Source: Micrococcales bacterium UBA2037 (GTDB lineage: Bacteria > Actinomycetota > Actinomycetes > Actinomycetales > Microbacteriaceae). Taken from it: 64,000 nucleotides of DNA. The stretch covers positions 65,167 to 129,166 of the forward strand of contig DDBH01000005.1 of the NCBI GenBank assembly GCA_002333405.1. Direction: 5' to 3'. Made by a program: the position numbers and the translations under genes. Shown in pieces: positions 42,774-51,346 of the stretch. Every line of letters starts with the position of its first letter. Position 1 is the first letter of the stretch. The notes under the pieces are model-generated. The model saw nothing but the letters and a program-made list of their open reading frames with translations, was not told the origin of the DNA and ran no database searches.

Positions 42774-43969
42774 CCGAATAGTTTTTGCAGTCGCTGGATA
42801 CCCTCGAGCAACTGGTCGTCTCCAAGCGCATAGCTAAGTCTTAGATAGCCGCTTGGGCCAAAGGCCTCACCGGGCACCATCGCAACCTCCACCTCGTCAA
42901 GGATCAAATCCGCCAGCTCCAATGAGCTGTTGATTTGCTTGCCGGCCCAGGTCTTACCAAGCAGTCCACCAACATCCGGGTAGACATAGAAGGCGCCCTG
43001 TGGGTTGGGGGTGTGGATGCCAGCAATCTTGTTCAGTTCGGAAACCGCCAACTTCCGACGGCGATCAAAAGCCTCGAGCATCTTCTTGACTGGCTCTTGA
43101 TCCCCAGTCAAAGCTTCAATCGCAGCGCGTTGTGAAATGTTAGAAACGTTTGAAGTTAGATGAGACTGCAGGTTGCCGGCAGCCTTAGCTGCATCATCCG
43201 GCGCAATCATCCAGCCCAGACGCCAACCGGTCATCGCATAGCTCTTGGCGACACCGTTGACCATGATTGTGCGGTCCTGAATCTCGGGCACTAACTCGGT
43301 TATGGAGTAGGCCTTGACTCCCTCATAGACCAGGTTCTGGTAAATCTCATCGGTTATCACCCACAGGTTTGGCTTGCTGGCAACCCAGTTTCCAATCGCG
43401 GTCAACTCCTCTTTTGAGTAAACGGCGCCGGTCGGGTTGGACGGTGAGCAGATCAAGAGTGCCTTGGTTTTTGGCGTGTAGTGAGCTTCTAGCTGCTCAA
43501 CGGTGACCTTGTATCCCTGGTCAGATCCTGCAAAAACATCCACCTGAACTCCGCCGGCAAGTTTGATTGCCTCCGGGTAAGTGGTCCAATACGGAGCTGG
43601 AACCAGCACCTGGTCGCCATCATCGATGATGACCTGAAATGCCTGATAAACGGCTTGCTTGCCACCGTTAGTCACTATCACCTGACTTGGTTTTACCTCT
43701 GTTCCACTGTCTTGAAGCGTCTTTGCAACAATCGCTTCCTTCATCTCTGGCAGTCCAGCCGCGGGTGTGTAGCGGTGGTTCTTCGGCTCTCGAACGGCCT
43801 TGGCCGCGGCCTCAACGATGTTTTCAGGTGTCGGAAAATCTGGTTCGCCGGCAGCATATGAGATCACTGGTCGACCCTGAGCAATCAGAGCTTTGGCTTT
43901 GCTGTCAACCTTGAGTGTCGCGGATTCGGCGATTGCACTGATGCGCTTTGAGATTCTATGTTCAGACAT
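42770..43969 (-). CDS. aspC: Pyridoxal-phosphate aminotransferase (aspartate aminotransferase type)
   Basis: A 399-residue fold-type I aminotransferase. The PLP lysine is in VNGVAKSYAMTGWRLGW, with YAAGEPDFPTPENI near the start, ICSPSNPTGAVY and VWVITDEIYQNLVYEG-type segments, and LRLSYALGDDQL at the end. The location between murB and tRNA-Trp-secE is conserved in actinobacteria. Aspartate is the usual substrate for this subgroup, but others are possible. The promoter is strong and leaderless: TATTCT, then 6 nt, then ATG. Confidence 0.9.
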   Translation of the reverse strand: MSEHRISKRISAIAESATLKVDSKAKALIAQGRPVISYAAGEPDFPTPENIVEAAAKAVREPKNHRYTPAAGLPEMKEAIVAKTLQDSGTEVKPSQVIVTNGGKQAVYQAFQVIIDDGDQVLVPAPYWTTYPEAIKLAGGVQVDVFAGSDQGYKVTVEQLEAHYTPKTKALLICSPSNPTGAVYSKEELTAIGNWVASKPNLWVITDEIYQNLVYEGVKAYSITELVPEIQDRTIMVNGVAKSYAMTGWRLGWMIAPDDAAKAAGNLQSHLTSNVSNISQRAAIEALTGDQEPVKKMLEAFDRRRKLAVSELNKIAGIHTPNPQGAFYVYPDVGGLLGKTWAGKQINSSLELADLILDEVEVAMVPGEAFGPSGYLRLSYALGDDQLLEGIQRLQKLFG

Positions 43970-44179
43970 GTATTTAGAATAGTTGGGGAAGCTGTAGTTT
44001 TGGCGCGGATTACCCGTTGCGAAGCACCAAATAACCCCCTAGTATTACTTAGGTTGACATCTGCCGAAAACTAATCTGGCGAAACTCACTTAAATAGATT
44101 CAATCTAGAAGTGTGTCTTTTCCAGGTGGCACTTGAAACCAAGCCTCGTGCTAAGTAACGGTTGATGGCGATGTCACAT

Positions 44180-44252
44180 AGGGCGGTGGCTCAATTGGTA
44201 GAGCAGCGGTCTCCAAAACCGCAGGTTGCAGGTTCGAGTCCTGTCCGCCCTG
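44180..44252 (+). tRNA. tRNA-Trp (CCA)
   Basis: Acceptor AGGGCGG pairs with CCGCCCT. Anticodon stem GCGGT/ACCGC with loop CTCCAAA gives anticodon CCA. T arm TGCAGGTTCGAGTCCTGT is normal; no encoded CCA tail. It sits 19 nt before secE, as in many actinobacteria. A possible promoter is TTGAAA (44133-44138), 17 nt, TAACGG. Confidence 0.95.
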
Positions 44253-44271
44253 CGTAAGAAAGAAGGTCAAG

Positions 44272-44535
44272 TTGGCAGAAGAGAACGAGAAGGCTTCAGA
44301 AGACTTAGTGGAAAAGGCGAAAGCCGATGCCGCTAGGACAAAGAACCCTATTCAGAAGTTAGTGCTGTTTGTTCGCCAAGTACTTGCTGAACTAAGCAAG
44401 GTAACTAAGCCAACTCGCAAAGAGCTAATCAACTACACCGGAGTCGTTCTGGCTTTCGTGGCAGTTGTAATGCTTATCATTTCCGGCCTGGATTGGCTGT
44501 TCCTAAACGTCGTGACCTTTGTGTTCGCAGGATAA
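44272..44535 (+). CDS. secE: Preprotein translocase subunit SecE
   Basis: Small essential SecYEG subunit of 87 residues. A charged N terminus is followed by the SecE amphipathic helix (FVRQVLAELSKVTKPTRKEL) and one membrane helix (VVLAFVAVVMLIISGLDWL). The start is TTG 44272, placed by AGAAGG 5 nt upstream. The order tRNA-Trp, secE, nusG, rplK, rplA is classic. Confidence 0.95.
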   Translation: MAEENEKASEDLVEKAKADAARTKNPIQKLVLFVRQVLAELSKVTKPTRKELINYTGVVLAFVAVVMLIISGLDWLFLNVVTFVFAG

Positions 44536-44545
44536 GAGGTAGAAC

Positions 44546-45373
44546 GTGTCAGATTTGAATTTCAGTGATGTTGCCCAGAGTGAGCCGGTAGAAATCGGCG
44601 AGCCAGCAGTTGACGAAAATGTCGACCTGGATGCTGTGGACCTAGAAGCTGCAGCCGATGAGGCTGAGCACGAGATGGACGGCTTCCACGTTGTGGAGGA
44701 GTCAACCGAAGTTGCTGAGCCAGTGGCTGCGGTCGAAGAAGAAGACCCATACCGCAAGTTCCGCGAAGAACTTCGCAGCCAGCCAGGCAAGTGGTACGTA
44801 ATCCACTCTTACGCAGGCTATGAGCGCCGCGTGAAGCAGAACATTGAAACTCGTAAGGCAGCACTTGCCGGAGGCGATGACATTCTGCAGATCGAAGTTC
44901 CAATGGAAGAGTCCATTGAAATCAAGAACGGTCAGCGCAAGCTAGTTTCTAAGGTTCGCATTCCCGGCTACGTGCTAGTTCGCATGGAAATGAATGAGGA
45001 CAGCTGGACTCTGGTTCGCCACACACCTGCTGTTACTGGATTCGTTGGCAACTCTCAGCACCCAACACCACTCAGGCCAGCAGAGGCATTTGACATGCTC
45101 AAGCCGCTATTCACCCCTGAGGAAACCGAAGAGGTAAAGAGCGCAAAGGCAGCAGGCGTTACCGGTGGCAAGGCCAAGGCCCGCACCATTCCGGTAAACA
45201 TCGACTTCAAGATCGGCGAAAGCATTTTGATCAAGGACGGCTCATTTGCCGGCCTTCCCGGCACAATCTCCGAGATCAAGCCAGAAAGCGGCAAGGTCAC
45301 GGTTTTGGTTTCACTATTCGAACGCGAGACTCCAGTGGAACTGGTCTTTGACCAGGTCGGTCCGCTGAACTAA
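44546..45373 (+). CDS. nusG: Transcription termination/antitermination factor NusG
   Basis: Couples RNA polymerase to Rho or ribosomes. The 275 residues have an acidic N-terminal extension of about 75 residues, common in actinobacteria, then the NGN domain (KWYVIHSYAGYERRVKQNIE) and C-terminal KOW domain (FKIGESILIKDGSFAGLPGT). Start GTG with AGAGGTAG upstream. Confidence 0.96.
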   Translation: MSDLNFSDVAQSEPVEIGEPAVDENVDLDAVDLEAAADEAEHEMDGFHVVEESTEVAEPVAAVEEEDPYRKFREELRSQPGKWYVIHSYAGYERRVKQNIETRKAALAGGDDILQIEVPMEESIEIKNGQRKLVSKVRIPGYVLVRMEMNEDSWTLVRHTPAVTGFVGNSQHPTPLRPAEAFDMLKPLFTPEETEEVKSAKAAGVTGGKAKARTIPVNIDFKIGESILIKDGSFAGLPGTISEIKPESGKVTVLVSLFERETPVELVFDQVGPLN

Positions 45374-45388
45374 GGAAAGAAAAAAATA

Positions 45389-45820
45389 ATGGCACCCAAG
45401 AAGAAGATCACCGGACTGATCAAACTGCAGATCCAGGCAGGCGCTGCTAACCCAGCTCCTCCAATCGGACCTGCGCTAGGTCAGCACGGCGTTAACATCA
45501 TGGAGTTCTGCACCGCTTACAACAACGCAACGCAAGACCAGCGCGGCAACGTTGTTCCAGTGGAGATCACCGTATACGAAGACCGTAGCTTCACATTCAT
45601 CCTGAAGACCCCTCCTGCCGCTGAGCTAATCAAGAAGGCAGCTGGAGTGTCAAAGGGTAGTGGCACCCCTCACACCGTGAAGGTTGGAAAGCTAACTCGA
45701 GACCAGGTACACAGCATTGCTGAGGCAAAGATGTCAGACCTGAACGCCAACGATGTTGAGGCAGCAGCCAAGATCATCGCCGGCACCGCCCGCTCAATGG
45801 GAATCACCACTGAGCTTTAA
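45389..45820 (+). CDS. rplK: 50S ribosomal protein L11
   Basis: The 143-residue L11: N-terminal IKLQIQAGAANPAPPIGPAL with the flexible proline-rich loop, and C-terminal rRNA-binding domain SKGSGTPHTVKVGKLTRDQV and AAKIIAGTARSMGI. It binds the GTPase-associated centre. AAGGAAAG ribosome binding site. Codon use here shifts toward A/T-ending translational favourites (CTA, CCA), as in other highly expressed genes of the window. Confidence 0.98.
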   Translation: MAPKKKITGLIKLQIQAGAANPAPPIGPALGQHGVNIMEFCTAYNNATQDQRGNVVPVEITVYEDRSFTFILKTPPAAELIKKAAGVSKGSGTPHTVKVGKLTRDQVHSIAEAKMSDLNANDVEAAAKIIAGTARSMGITTEL

Positions 45821-45837
45821 GCAACAAAAAAGATAAG

Positions 45838-45867
45838 TCGTGGGAGGGGTAACGCCCATCAACCACT
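45838..45867 (+). promoter_or_regulatory. Putative L1-binding structure between rplK and rplA
   Basis: The 72-nt gap contains GTGGGAGGGGTAACGCCC followed by ATCAACCAC: outer arms GTGG/CCAC enclose an inner GGG/CCC hairpin. A similar GTGGGAGG...ACCAC element between rplK and rplA occurs in other actinobacteria and fits L1 autoregulation. The exact fold is inferred by eye. Confidence 0.5.
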
Positions 45868-45892
45868 ACTGTGACCGAAAAGGAATAGCAGC

Positions 45893-46582
45893 ATGGCAAA
45901 ACGTTCAAAGGCCTATAACGAGGCAAAAGCAAAAATCGAAGAGGGCAAGTTCTACCTAGCAGCCGACGCTGCAGCACTTGCTATCGACGTCGCCGGCAAG
46001 AAGACGAACTCAACTATTGAAGTTGCTCTGAAGCTAGGTGTTGACCCAAGAAAAGCTGACCAGATGATCCGTGGCACCGTCTCGCTGCCAAACGGAACCG
46101 GTAAGACCGCTCGCGTAATCGTTTTTGCTAACGGCGCACAAGCAGACGCAGCCCGCGAAGCAGGCGCCGATGAGGTCGGCTCAGACGAGCTAATTGCAAA
46201 GGTTGAGGCCGGCTGGACCGACTTCGACGCAGCAGTAGCAACCCCAGACCTAATGGGTAAGGTTGGTCGACTAGGCAAGATTCTAGGACCTCGTAACCTA
46301 ATGCCAAACCCAAAGACTGGAACAGTCACCATGGACACCGCCAAGGCCGTCACCGACATCAAGGGTGGCCGCATTGAGTTCCGCATCGACAAGCAGTCAA
46401 ACCTTCACTTCATCATTGGAAAGGCCAGCTTCACCAAGGAGCAGCTAACCCAGAACCTCGGCGCTGCGATGGAAGAGGTTGTTCGTCTAAAGCCTTCGAC
46501 CTCAAAGGGTAAGTACCTAATCAAGGGTTCTGTTGCGACCACATTTGGTCCTGGCATTCCACTTGACCTCTCTGTTTACTAA
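45893..46582 (+). CDS. rplA: 50S ribosomal protein L1
   Basis: The 229-residue L1 of the ribosomal stalk and translational repressor of its own operon. Signatures are IEVALKLGVDPRKADQMIRG, LPNGTGKTARVIVFA, VGRLGKILGPRNLMPNPKTG, and a C-terminal LKPSTSKGKYLIKG. AAAAGGAATAGC ribosome binding site. The stop codon interlocks with that of the convergent nuclease gene. Confidence 0.98.
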   Translation: MAKRSKAYNEAKAKIEEGKFYLAADAAALAIDVAGKKTNSTIEVALKLGVDPRKADQMIRGTVSLPNGTGKTARVIVFANGAQADAAREAGADEVGSDELIAKVEAGWTDFDAAVATPDLMGKVGRLGKILGPRNLMPNPKTGTVTMDTAKAVTDIKGGRIEFRIDKQSNLHFIIGKASFTKEQLTQNLGAAMEEVVRLKPSTSKGKYLIKGSVATTFGPGIPLDLSVY

Positions 46583-48150
46583 AGAGTTCTAAGCCACCTG
46601 CAAAGCGCCAGCGTGCTCACGCAATCATCCTGATTGTAGGAGAGCACCTGGCGCTTTAGCATTTCTGCCTGCGCCGGGGCAGCTGCAAGAGCTGTCAGGT
46701 ACTGGTCGTAATACTCCAGTGAACTCATGGCTTCTTTCACATCCGATGAGCGATCAAAGCTGTAGAAGTTTTCAAGTTTTTTGATCGAGTAGCCATCTTG
46801 AGAAACGATGAGCGAAGCTTTCACGATCTTGTAGAGATCGACAAACACCTCATTTGCAAGAAGTGACTCAATCTCCTGCTCATAGCTTCCAAACCGCTTG
46901 GCTAGACGCTTGAGCGCGCTCTGCTCGTAGTTGGCGTAGTGGTAAATTTTCATGTTTGGAAATTGCTCTAGGCGATCAAGAGTGAAACGCATGAAAGTCT
47001 CAAAGGAATCCTGCTCCTGCGCCCGGTCATCGGCCCATGTCCAGTGAAACTGCTCACCCTTGTCTATGCTCACGTAGCCAAAGAGATACTCCAGACCGCC
47101 AGCAAATTCTGAGAAGGTAAAGCCCTCTAGGTCAAAAAATAGATCACCCGGGTCTTCTGGCGGAAGCGAAGTTAACTGGCTCGAATCCTTCACCTCCCAG
47201 GTGTTTTCTCCGGTGTCATAAAAGTGCTGCTGCAGCTTTGCCTGCTTTGCCATGACCGCAACTTGGTCGTGGCTGAGCGAGTCGGTGGAGCCCTTGTAAT
47301 TGGCGAGTTTGCGGACAGTGTCCACGCCTACCGCTCTGAATGATTCAATGTGACTCATAAACACCCCTGCCACCAGCTGCAGACTGTTGTGCTGCATTCT
47401 CTGGTCAGCGCACAACAGTGGGTATTCGCAGATCTGGCAATAGCTGGTTGCGGTGCAGATCAACTCACCACAGACCTCAAGGTCCTGTGGTGGATTATCG
47501 ATCGACTTCTGCATGCTGGTCAATAGCTTCGACCTGGCATCGGTCATCTGGGCAATCAAAACTTCAGGGTCGAATTGATTTATTTCTCGAGATCCCTGAA
47601 TCAACCCGTGTGGTCGCTGCGAGCATTTGCCGAGCACCTGCAACACATCTGCGTATAGCCCCACCTGATTCTGGTAGTCGACCTTTGGGGTTTTTGAGAG
47701 TTTTGCGTCCCAAGCCGTGTAGCCAGAGAAGTCCTCGTGGATTTTTCTGGCAGTAAGACCCACATCCAGAAACTCAAAAATGTAGTCATCGCGCAGCAGA
47801 AAATCCGGACGGCCTGAGAACTCAATCCCGCCGCTTCCGCCCCTAAGCGATCCCTGGTAGATGACCGGGACACCCTGCTCCATCAGACTTAAAGTGTCAG
47901 CGGGGTCGCTACTTGAGGGCTTCTGCATGTCACCCCCCAGGGTTGCAAGAAGCTCTGATTCGAGTGCCTCCTCGAACCGAATTCCATATCGAATCGCTAT
48001 GTTGTCGGGTCGTTCGAAGAAGCGATCCAGCAGCTGTTGAAGACCAGGGATTTTCAACTCTCTGGCCACACTAAGTGCGGTGCAGTGGGAACAGGAAGCT
48101 CGCATCAGGTCACGAGAATCGAACCTCCAGTGGCCATCGCGTAACTTCAT
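46579..48150 (-). CDS. TM0106-family RecB-like nuclease
   Basis: A 523-residue putative nuclease. The N terminus has a RecB-like Cas4/PD-(D/E)XK region (SHCTALSVARELKIPGL, EFSGRPDFLLRDDYIFEFLDV with the metal-binding Asp, and YTAWDAKLSK) and Cys-rich TATSYCQICEYPLLCADQ. The C-terminal half is an RNase-H-like exonuclease: DLFFDLEGF, KIYHYANYEQSALKRLA, VDLYKIV, and LSYNQDDCVST. It lacks the helicase module found in longer relatives. I use ATG 48150, which matches the family N terminus; a TTG 30 nt upstream is possible. The role is unknown, probably DNA repair. Confidence 0.78.
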   Translation of the reverse strand: MKLRDGHWRFDSRDLMRASCSHCTALSVARELKIPGLQQLLDRFFERPDNIAIRYGIRFEEALESELLATLGGDMQKPSSSDPADTLSLMEQGVPVIYQGSLRGGSGGIEFSGRPDFLLRDDYIFEFLDVGLTARKIHEDFSGYTAWDAKLSKTPKVDYQNQVGLYADVLQVLGKCSQRPHGLIQGSREINQFDPEVLIAQMTDARSKLLTSMQKSIDNPPQDLEVCGELICTATSYCQICEYPLLCADQRMQHNSLQLVAGVFMSHIESFRAVGVDTVRKLANYKGSTDSLSHDQVAVMAKQAKLQQHFYDTGENTWEVKDSSQLTSLPPEDPGDLFFDLEGFTFSEFAGGLEYLFGYVSIDKGEQFHWTWADDRAQEQDSFETFMRFTLDRLEQFPNMKIYHYANYEQSALKRLAKRFGSYEQEIESLLANEVFVDLYKIVKASLIVSQDGYSIKKLENFYSFDRSSDVKEAMSSLEYYDQYLTALAAAPAQAEMLKRQVLSYNQDDCVSTLALCRWLRTL

Positions 48151-48258
48151 GGTCCTTAGGCTGCCACAGATGTCGGACAACTATGGTCAGTGGCTATAAA
48201 TGTTCGGATAACCGAAGATTTATGCCACTCCGATCCGCTCAGGCGCAATACTTACTAA

Positions 48259-48903
48259 ATGGAAGAAACAAAGGCCGTGCCGCAGCAACCTTCGCACGCC
48301 CGGAGAATCCTCGTGGTCGAAGATGAGCCGCTACTTCGAGACCTAATCGCGAAGTCAGTAGAGGCCTCGGGCTTTATCGTTTCAACTGCTGCCAATGCGG
48401 CCGATGCCAAGCGCGCAATCAAGGTTTCTGACCCAGATGCGCTGGTGCTGGACATTGAACTCGGTCCAGGAGGGACAGGCCTGGATCTGTCTGAGGTAAT
48501 AGCCAGACAGTTTCCAGATATAGGAATTGTGTTCCTGACCAATCTTCCCGACCCAAGATTTGCGAGCGACAAGGGTGCCCAGCTTTCGAAGAGTCACGCC
48601 TACCTGCGGAAATCGGCGCTTCAGTCTGGAACCGAGCTTGTTGACGCCATCGAGGCTGTTTTGCGCGACAAGGTCACAAATGAATACCGTCATGACATCG
48701 CCTCTAACCGACCACTTGCGGCTCTGTCACAGCGACAGATTGCGACCTTGAAGTTGGTGGCGGACGGAAAGACAAACTCTCAAATTGCAAACCTGAGTGG
48801 GACTTCAGTGCGCGCTGTCGAGAGCATGCTGAGTCGGGTGTTTGAAGCCCTAGATATAGATCCAGCCAGCTCGAATCCCCAAGCGCTGCAGACCTCAACT
48901 TAG
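48259..48903 (+). CDS. NarL/LuxR-type response regulator
   Basis: A 214-residue regulator. The receiver domain has the acidic pocket VVEDEPLLRDLI, the phospho-Asp in LVLDIELGPGG, the switch Thr in VFLTNLPD, and the Lys in YLRKSAL. A LuxR-type helix-turn-helix follows (LSQRQIATLKLVADGKTNSQIANL, then SVRAVESMLSRVFEAL). The signal is unknown. ATG 48259 is 6 nt after AATACT, a slightly weak -10. It is followed after 11 nt by a kinase ATPase fragment. Confidence 0.87.
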   Translation: MEETKAVPQQPSHARRILVVEDEPLLRDLIAKSVEASGFIVSTAANAADAKRAIKVSDPDALVLDIELGPGGTGLDLSEVIARQFPDIGIVFLTNLPDPRFASDKGAQLSKSHAYLRKSALQSGTELVDAIEAVLRDKVTNEYRHDIASNRPLAALSQRQIATLKLVADGKTNSQIANLSGTSVRAVESMLSRVFEALDIDPASSNPQALQTST

Positions 48904-48914
48904 CTGTTGACGAA

Positions 48915-49355
48915 GTGAACAGGGCGATGGAAAACCTTGAGCGTGAAGACCACCTGGCCGGCAAACAGCTAGAGACTTTGCTGCAGGAACTGAAGCTACT
49001 TTGGGACGGAGCCCTCGAGATTGAACTTGACCTTGACCGATCGGCACTTGAAAAACTCGACAAAGACTCCTCAGTGTCCCGGTGTGTTCTGGAGGCGGAC
49101 AGAGAGGCGATCACAAATTCTGCAAAGCACGGGAAGGCTCAAAAAGCCAAGATTTCGCTTAGGACTGTCGATCAATTGGCTCTGCTTACTGTTGAGAATG
49201 ATGGCACCATGCCAACTGGGTCAAAGGCAGGTAAAGGTTTTGAGTTGTATGAAACCATCAGCTACCGGCACCACTTTGAAAAAAACGGCAACAAGGTTCG
49301 GTTGGTCTTGGAGATACCACTTAGCCCTTCAGGCGAAGCTCTACCTCTTGTCTAG
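48915..49355 (+). CDS. Stand-alone histidine-kinase ATPase domain protein
   Basis: A 146-residue protein resembling only the C-terminal part of NarL-class sensor kinases: helix LQELKLLWDGALEIEL, N box REAITNSAKHGKAQKAKISL, and G box VENDGTMPTGSKAGKGFELYE. There is no membrane sensor and no phospho-acceptor His helix. It could be a remnant of a kinase, or act on the neighbouring regulator in another way. The start is uncertain: GTG 48915 or ATG 48927. The last 35 nt overlap the convergent sugar kinase gene. Confidence 0.6.
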   Translation: MNRAMENLEREDHLAGKQLETLLQELKLLWDGALEIELDLDRSALEKLDKDSSVSRCVLEADREAITNSAKHGKAQKAKISLRTVDQLALLTVENDGTMPTGSKAGKGFELYETISYRHHFEKNGNKVRLVLEIPLSPSGEALPLV

Positions 49356-50289
49356 TTGGGGGCTGGCAACCCGCGCGTTCACAAACTATTGCTGCGGCCG
49401 CAGTCGCGTAGTTGAGTGCCTGAACTAAATTCTCCGAATTCAAGGACCGAAGTTTCTCCCTCGGGTTAATTCCGAGAACCCCGAAATCATCCAGCTTCAC
49501 TAAGAAGTTCGCCATAAAAGTGTCGCCAGCACCAACGGTGTCCACCAGGGCGATTTTCTGAGCGGGAACCTCGAGACGCGCCCCGTTGTGATAAACCTCT
49601 ACCCCTTCAGCACCGCGGGTGATTATTAGCAGTTGACCATGCATTGTCCAGTTGCTGGCTATCTCGGCTAGGTCTGCTCCTGCAGCTAGGTCAAAAAGCC
49701 ATTCGATGTCCGCATCGGAGGCCTTGATGATGTGACTGATGCTGTTTAGCTTCGATACTCGATCAAGTTCGGTGGCCCGGTCAAACCCAAGAGAAGGTCG
49801 AATGTTCAAATCATGCGAGAGCGTGATGTCACCAAAGTTAGCTAGTTCTGCCAGCCAATTAGCCAACACTGTGCTTCCCGGCTCAATTGCTGCTGTTAGG
49901 CAACCGAATTGAACGGCCTTTGCTCCAAGCTCAGTGATCGCCTCGGCACCAGGAAGCTCGGCGGCGTCCCAGGCCCAGTCGGCAGTGCCGTTGATGTAGA
50001 ACGAGTAGCTTGCAACTCCGGAGGGGTCAATCGTTGCGATGGCAAGCGTTGTTTGTTCAGCCGCGTCAACTGCCAGGGACAGGTCAACGCTGTATGACTG
50101 AAGGTGGCTCTTAATCTTTTGGCCGAATGAATCGCTCGAAATCCGTGCTAAAAACCGGTGGGGAACTTCGGCTTTGGCAAGGGCCATAGCGACGTTTGCA
50201 TTTGCTCCACCAACAACCGGCAGATAGCCGCCATCGTCACCTTCGTGCCCAATCAAATCAATTAGTGCTTCGCCTGCTACAAAAATCAT
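49321..50289 (-). CDS. PfkB-family sugar kinase (fructokinase-like)
   Basis: A 322-residue ribokinase-fold enzyme phosphorylating a sugar or nucleoside. The PfkB motifs are VVGGANANVAMALAKAEVP (substrate end) and VDTVGAGDTFMANFLVKL with the catalytic Asp and anion hole. FLARISSDSFGQKIKSHLQ fits the fructokinase subgroup, but the substrate is not certain. ATG 50289, 6 nt after TAGACT, which overlaps the -10 of the divergent membrane gene. Confidence 0.85.
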   Translation of the reverse strand: MIFVAGEALIDLIGHEGDDGGYLPVVGGANANVAMALAKAEVPHRFLARISSDSFGQKIKSHLQSYSVDLSLAVDAAEQTTLAIATIDPSGVASYSFYINGTADWAWDAAELPGAEAITELGAKAVQFGCLTAAIEPGSTVLANWLAELANFGDITLSHDLNIRPSLGFDRATELDRVSKLNSISHIIKASDADIEWLFDLAAGADLAEIASNWTMHGQLLIITRGAEGVEVYHNGARLEVPAQKIALVDTVGAGDTFMANFLVKLDDFGVLGINPREKLRSLNSENLVQALNYATAAAAIVCERAGCQPPTRQEVELRLKG

Positions 50290-50311
50290 TGTACAAGTCT
50301 AGGCTTTAGAC
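50290..50311. promoter_or_regulatory. Bidirectional promoter with overlapping -10 elements (sugar kinase/membrane gene)
   Basis: The 22-nt gap holds AGTCTAGGCT. Plus strand: TAGGCT (50300-50305) is 6 nt before ATG 50312. Minus strand: TAGACT (50301-50296) is 6 nt before ATG 50289. The two -10 hexamers share two bases. Confidence 0.72.
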
Positions 50312-51346
50312 ATGAAACGCATTGAAACGGCAAAGACATCTATCAAGTTGCCACTGATTGGTCTTAGCGCAGCCTGGCTGCTGTTTATGATTGCCGACTA
50401 CGTGCAGTCGCTAGTTCCCCGCGGCACCTATGAAAAAAATGGTGACTACATTTATCCGGACCCCCGGTTTTCCGTTGAGATTTATCTCTTCTTTGCCGGG
50501 ATCACCGCATTCGCAATCTTCGCGCTGGCTGGACAAAAGCTAGCTCTTCGACTTCGAACCGAAGAGGATTCGGCGCTCGCGATAAGCGCGCACCGCCTAA
50601 ACAACCTGGCGGTCGTGCTCTCTCTTGTTGCTGGGGCAGTGTTTGCCATTGGTAATTTCCTTGGAGCTTGGAACTCATACGCACCGAGCAGTGAACCGCT
50701 TGGACTAAGACTGCTAAATGTCTATTTGCCAATCGTGTTGGCAACCGCACTGGTTGTGTTTGTGATCCTGAGCGCCTTTGTCTTTAGAAAGGATGCCCCA
50801 GATTTGCCTGCAGGTCAGGGGGATGAGGAACGAGCCCGCTTGCAAAGGGCGGTAGGTCTTGCTTATGCCTCGCCAATCATCGGCACCGCGATCGCGATCA
50901 TTTTTGGCCTGACTGTTTACGACATCACTAGGACCACCTTGGATGTTTGGATTTGGGTCATCATCCAAGCAATCATTGCCATTTCGATAATTATTGGAAC
51001 CAGGTTTGCGGCTCAGGCTAGATCTTCCAAGCCGCTTCCTGTGAAGCCAAGGCGAACCGGTTTGGCAGCAACAAACCTGAACCTGGTCCTAGCTATTGTG
51101 TTCGGCGTGGTTGTTTCCTTCATGGCTTTTACCATGGGCTTCAGCGCTATTTCGAACCTTGAGGTTTGGCCGGAGTGGCGCGAGAACATGACGGCGCTCG
51201 AGCAGCAATCAACCATAATGAGACCAACCATTGGCTGGTTCATTGAGGACATGTTGCCAGCACTGGTGCTCCTGCTACTTGCAGATTTCGGTATCTACCG
51301 CACCACACTTACTCGAAACTCCAGCAAGGACCCAATAGCTGAATGA
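50312..51346 (+). CDS. Multispanning membrane protein of unknown function
   Basis: A 344-residue protein with eight or so membrane helices arranged in groups of four (LPLIGLSAAWLLFMIADYV; LNNLAVVLSLVAGAVFAIG; VYLPIVLATALVVFVILSA; ASPIIGTAIAIIFGLTV; IWVIIQAIIAISIIIGT; LNLVLAIVFGVVVSFMAF; DMLPALVLLLLADFGIY). I do not recognise the family. Its ATG follows the shared bidirectional promoter, and an ATGA overlap joins it to the HAD gene downstream. Confidence 0.7.
   Translation: MKRIETAKTSIKLPLIGLSAAWLLFMIADYVQSLVPRGTYEKNGDYIYPDPRFSVEIYLFFAGITAFAIFALAGQKLALRLRTEEDSALAISAHRLNNLAVVLSLVAGAVFAIGNFLGAWNSYAPSSEPLGLRLLNVYLPIVLATALVVFVILSAFVFRKDAPDLPAGQGDEERARLQRAVGLAYASPIIGTAIAIIFGLTVYDITRTTLDVWIWVIIQAIIAISIIIGTRFAAQARSSKPLPVKPRRTGLAATNLNLVLAIVFGVVVSFMAFTMGFSAISNLEVWPEWRENMTALEQQSTIMRPTIGWFIEDMLPALVLLLLADFGIYRTTLTRNSSKDPIAE

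Noticed and set aside
44054..44059. TTGACA as -35 for the tRNA-Trp/secE operon
   Set aside because: No acceptable -10 at 16-18 nt; TAATCT is only 12 nt away.
48843..48926. Programmed frameshift joining the response regulator to the kinase fragment
   Set aside because: The frame of the kinase fragment is open back to 48843, but the regulator ends as expected after its helix-turn-helix, no slippery site is evident, and the upstream residues look non-coding.
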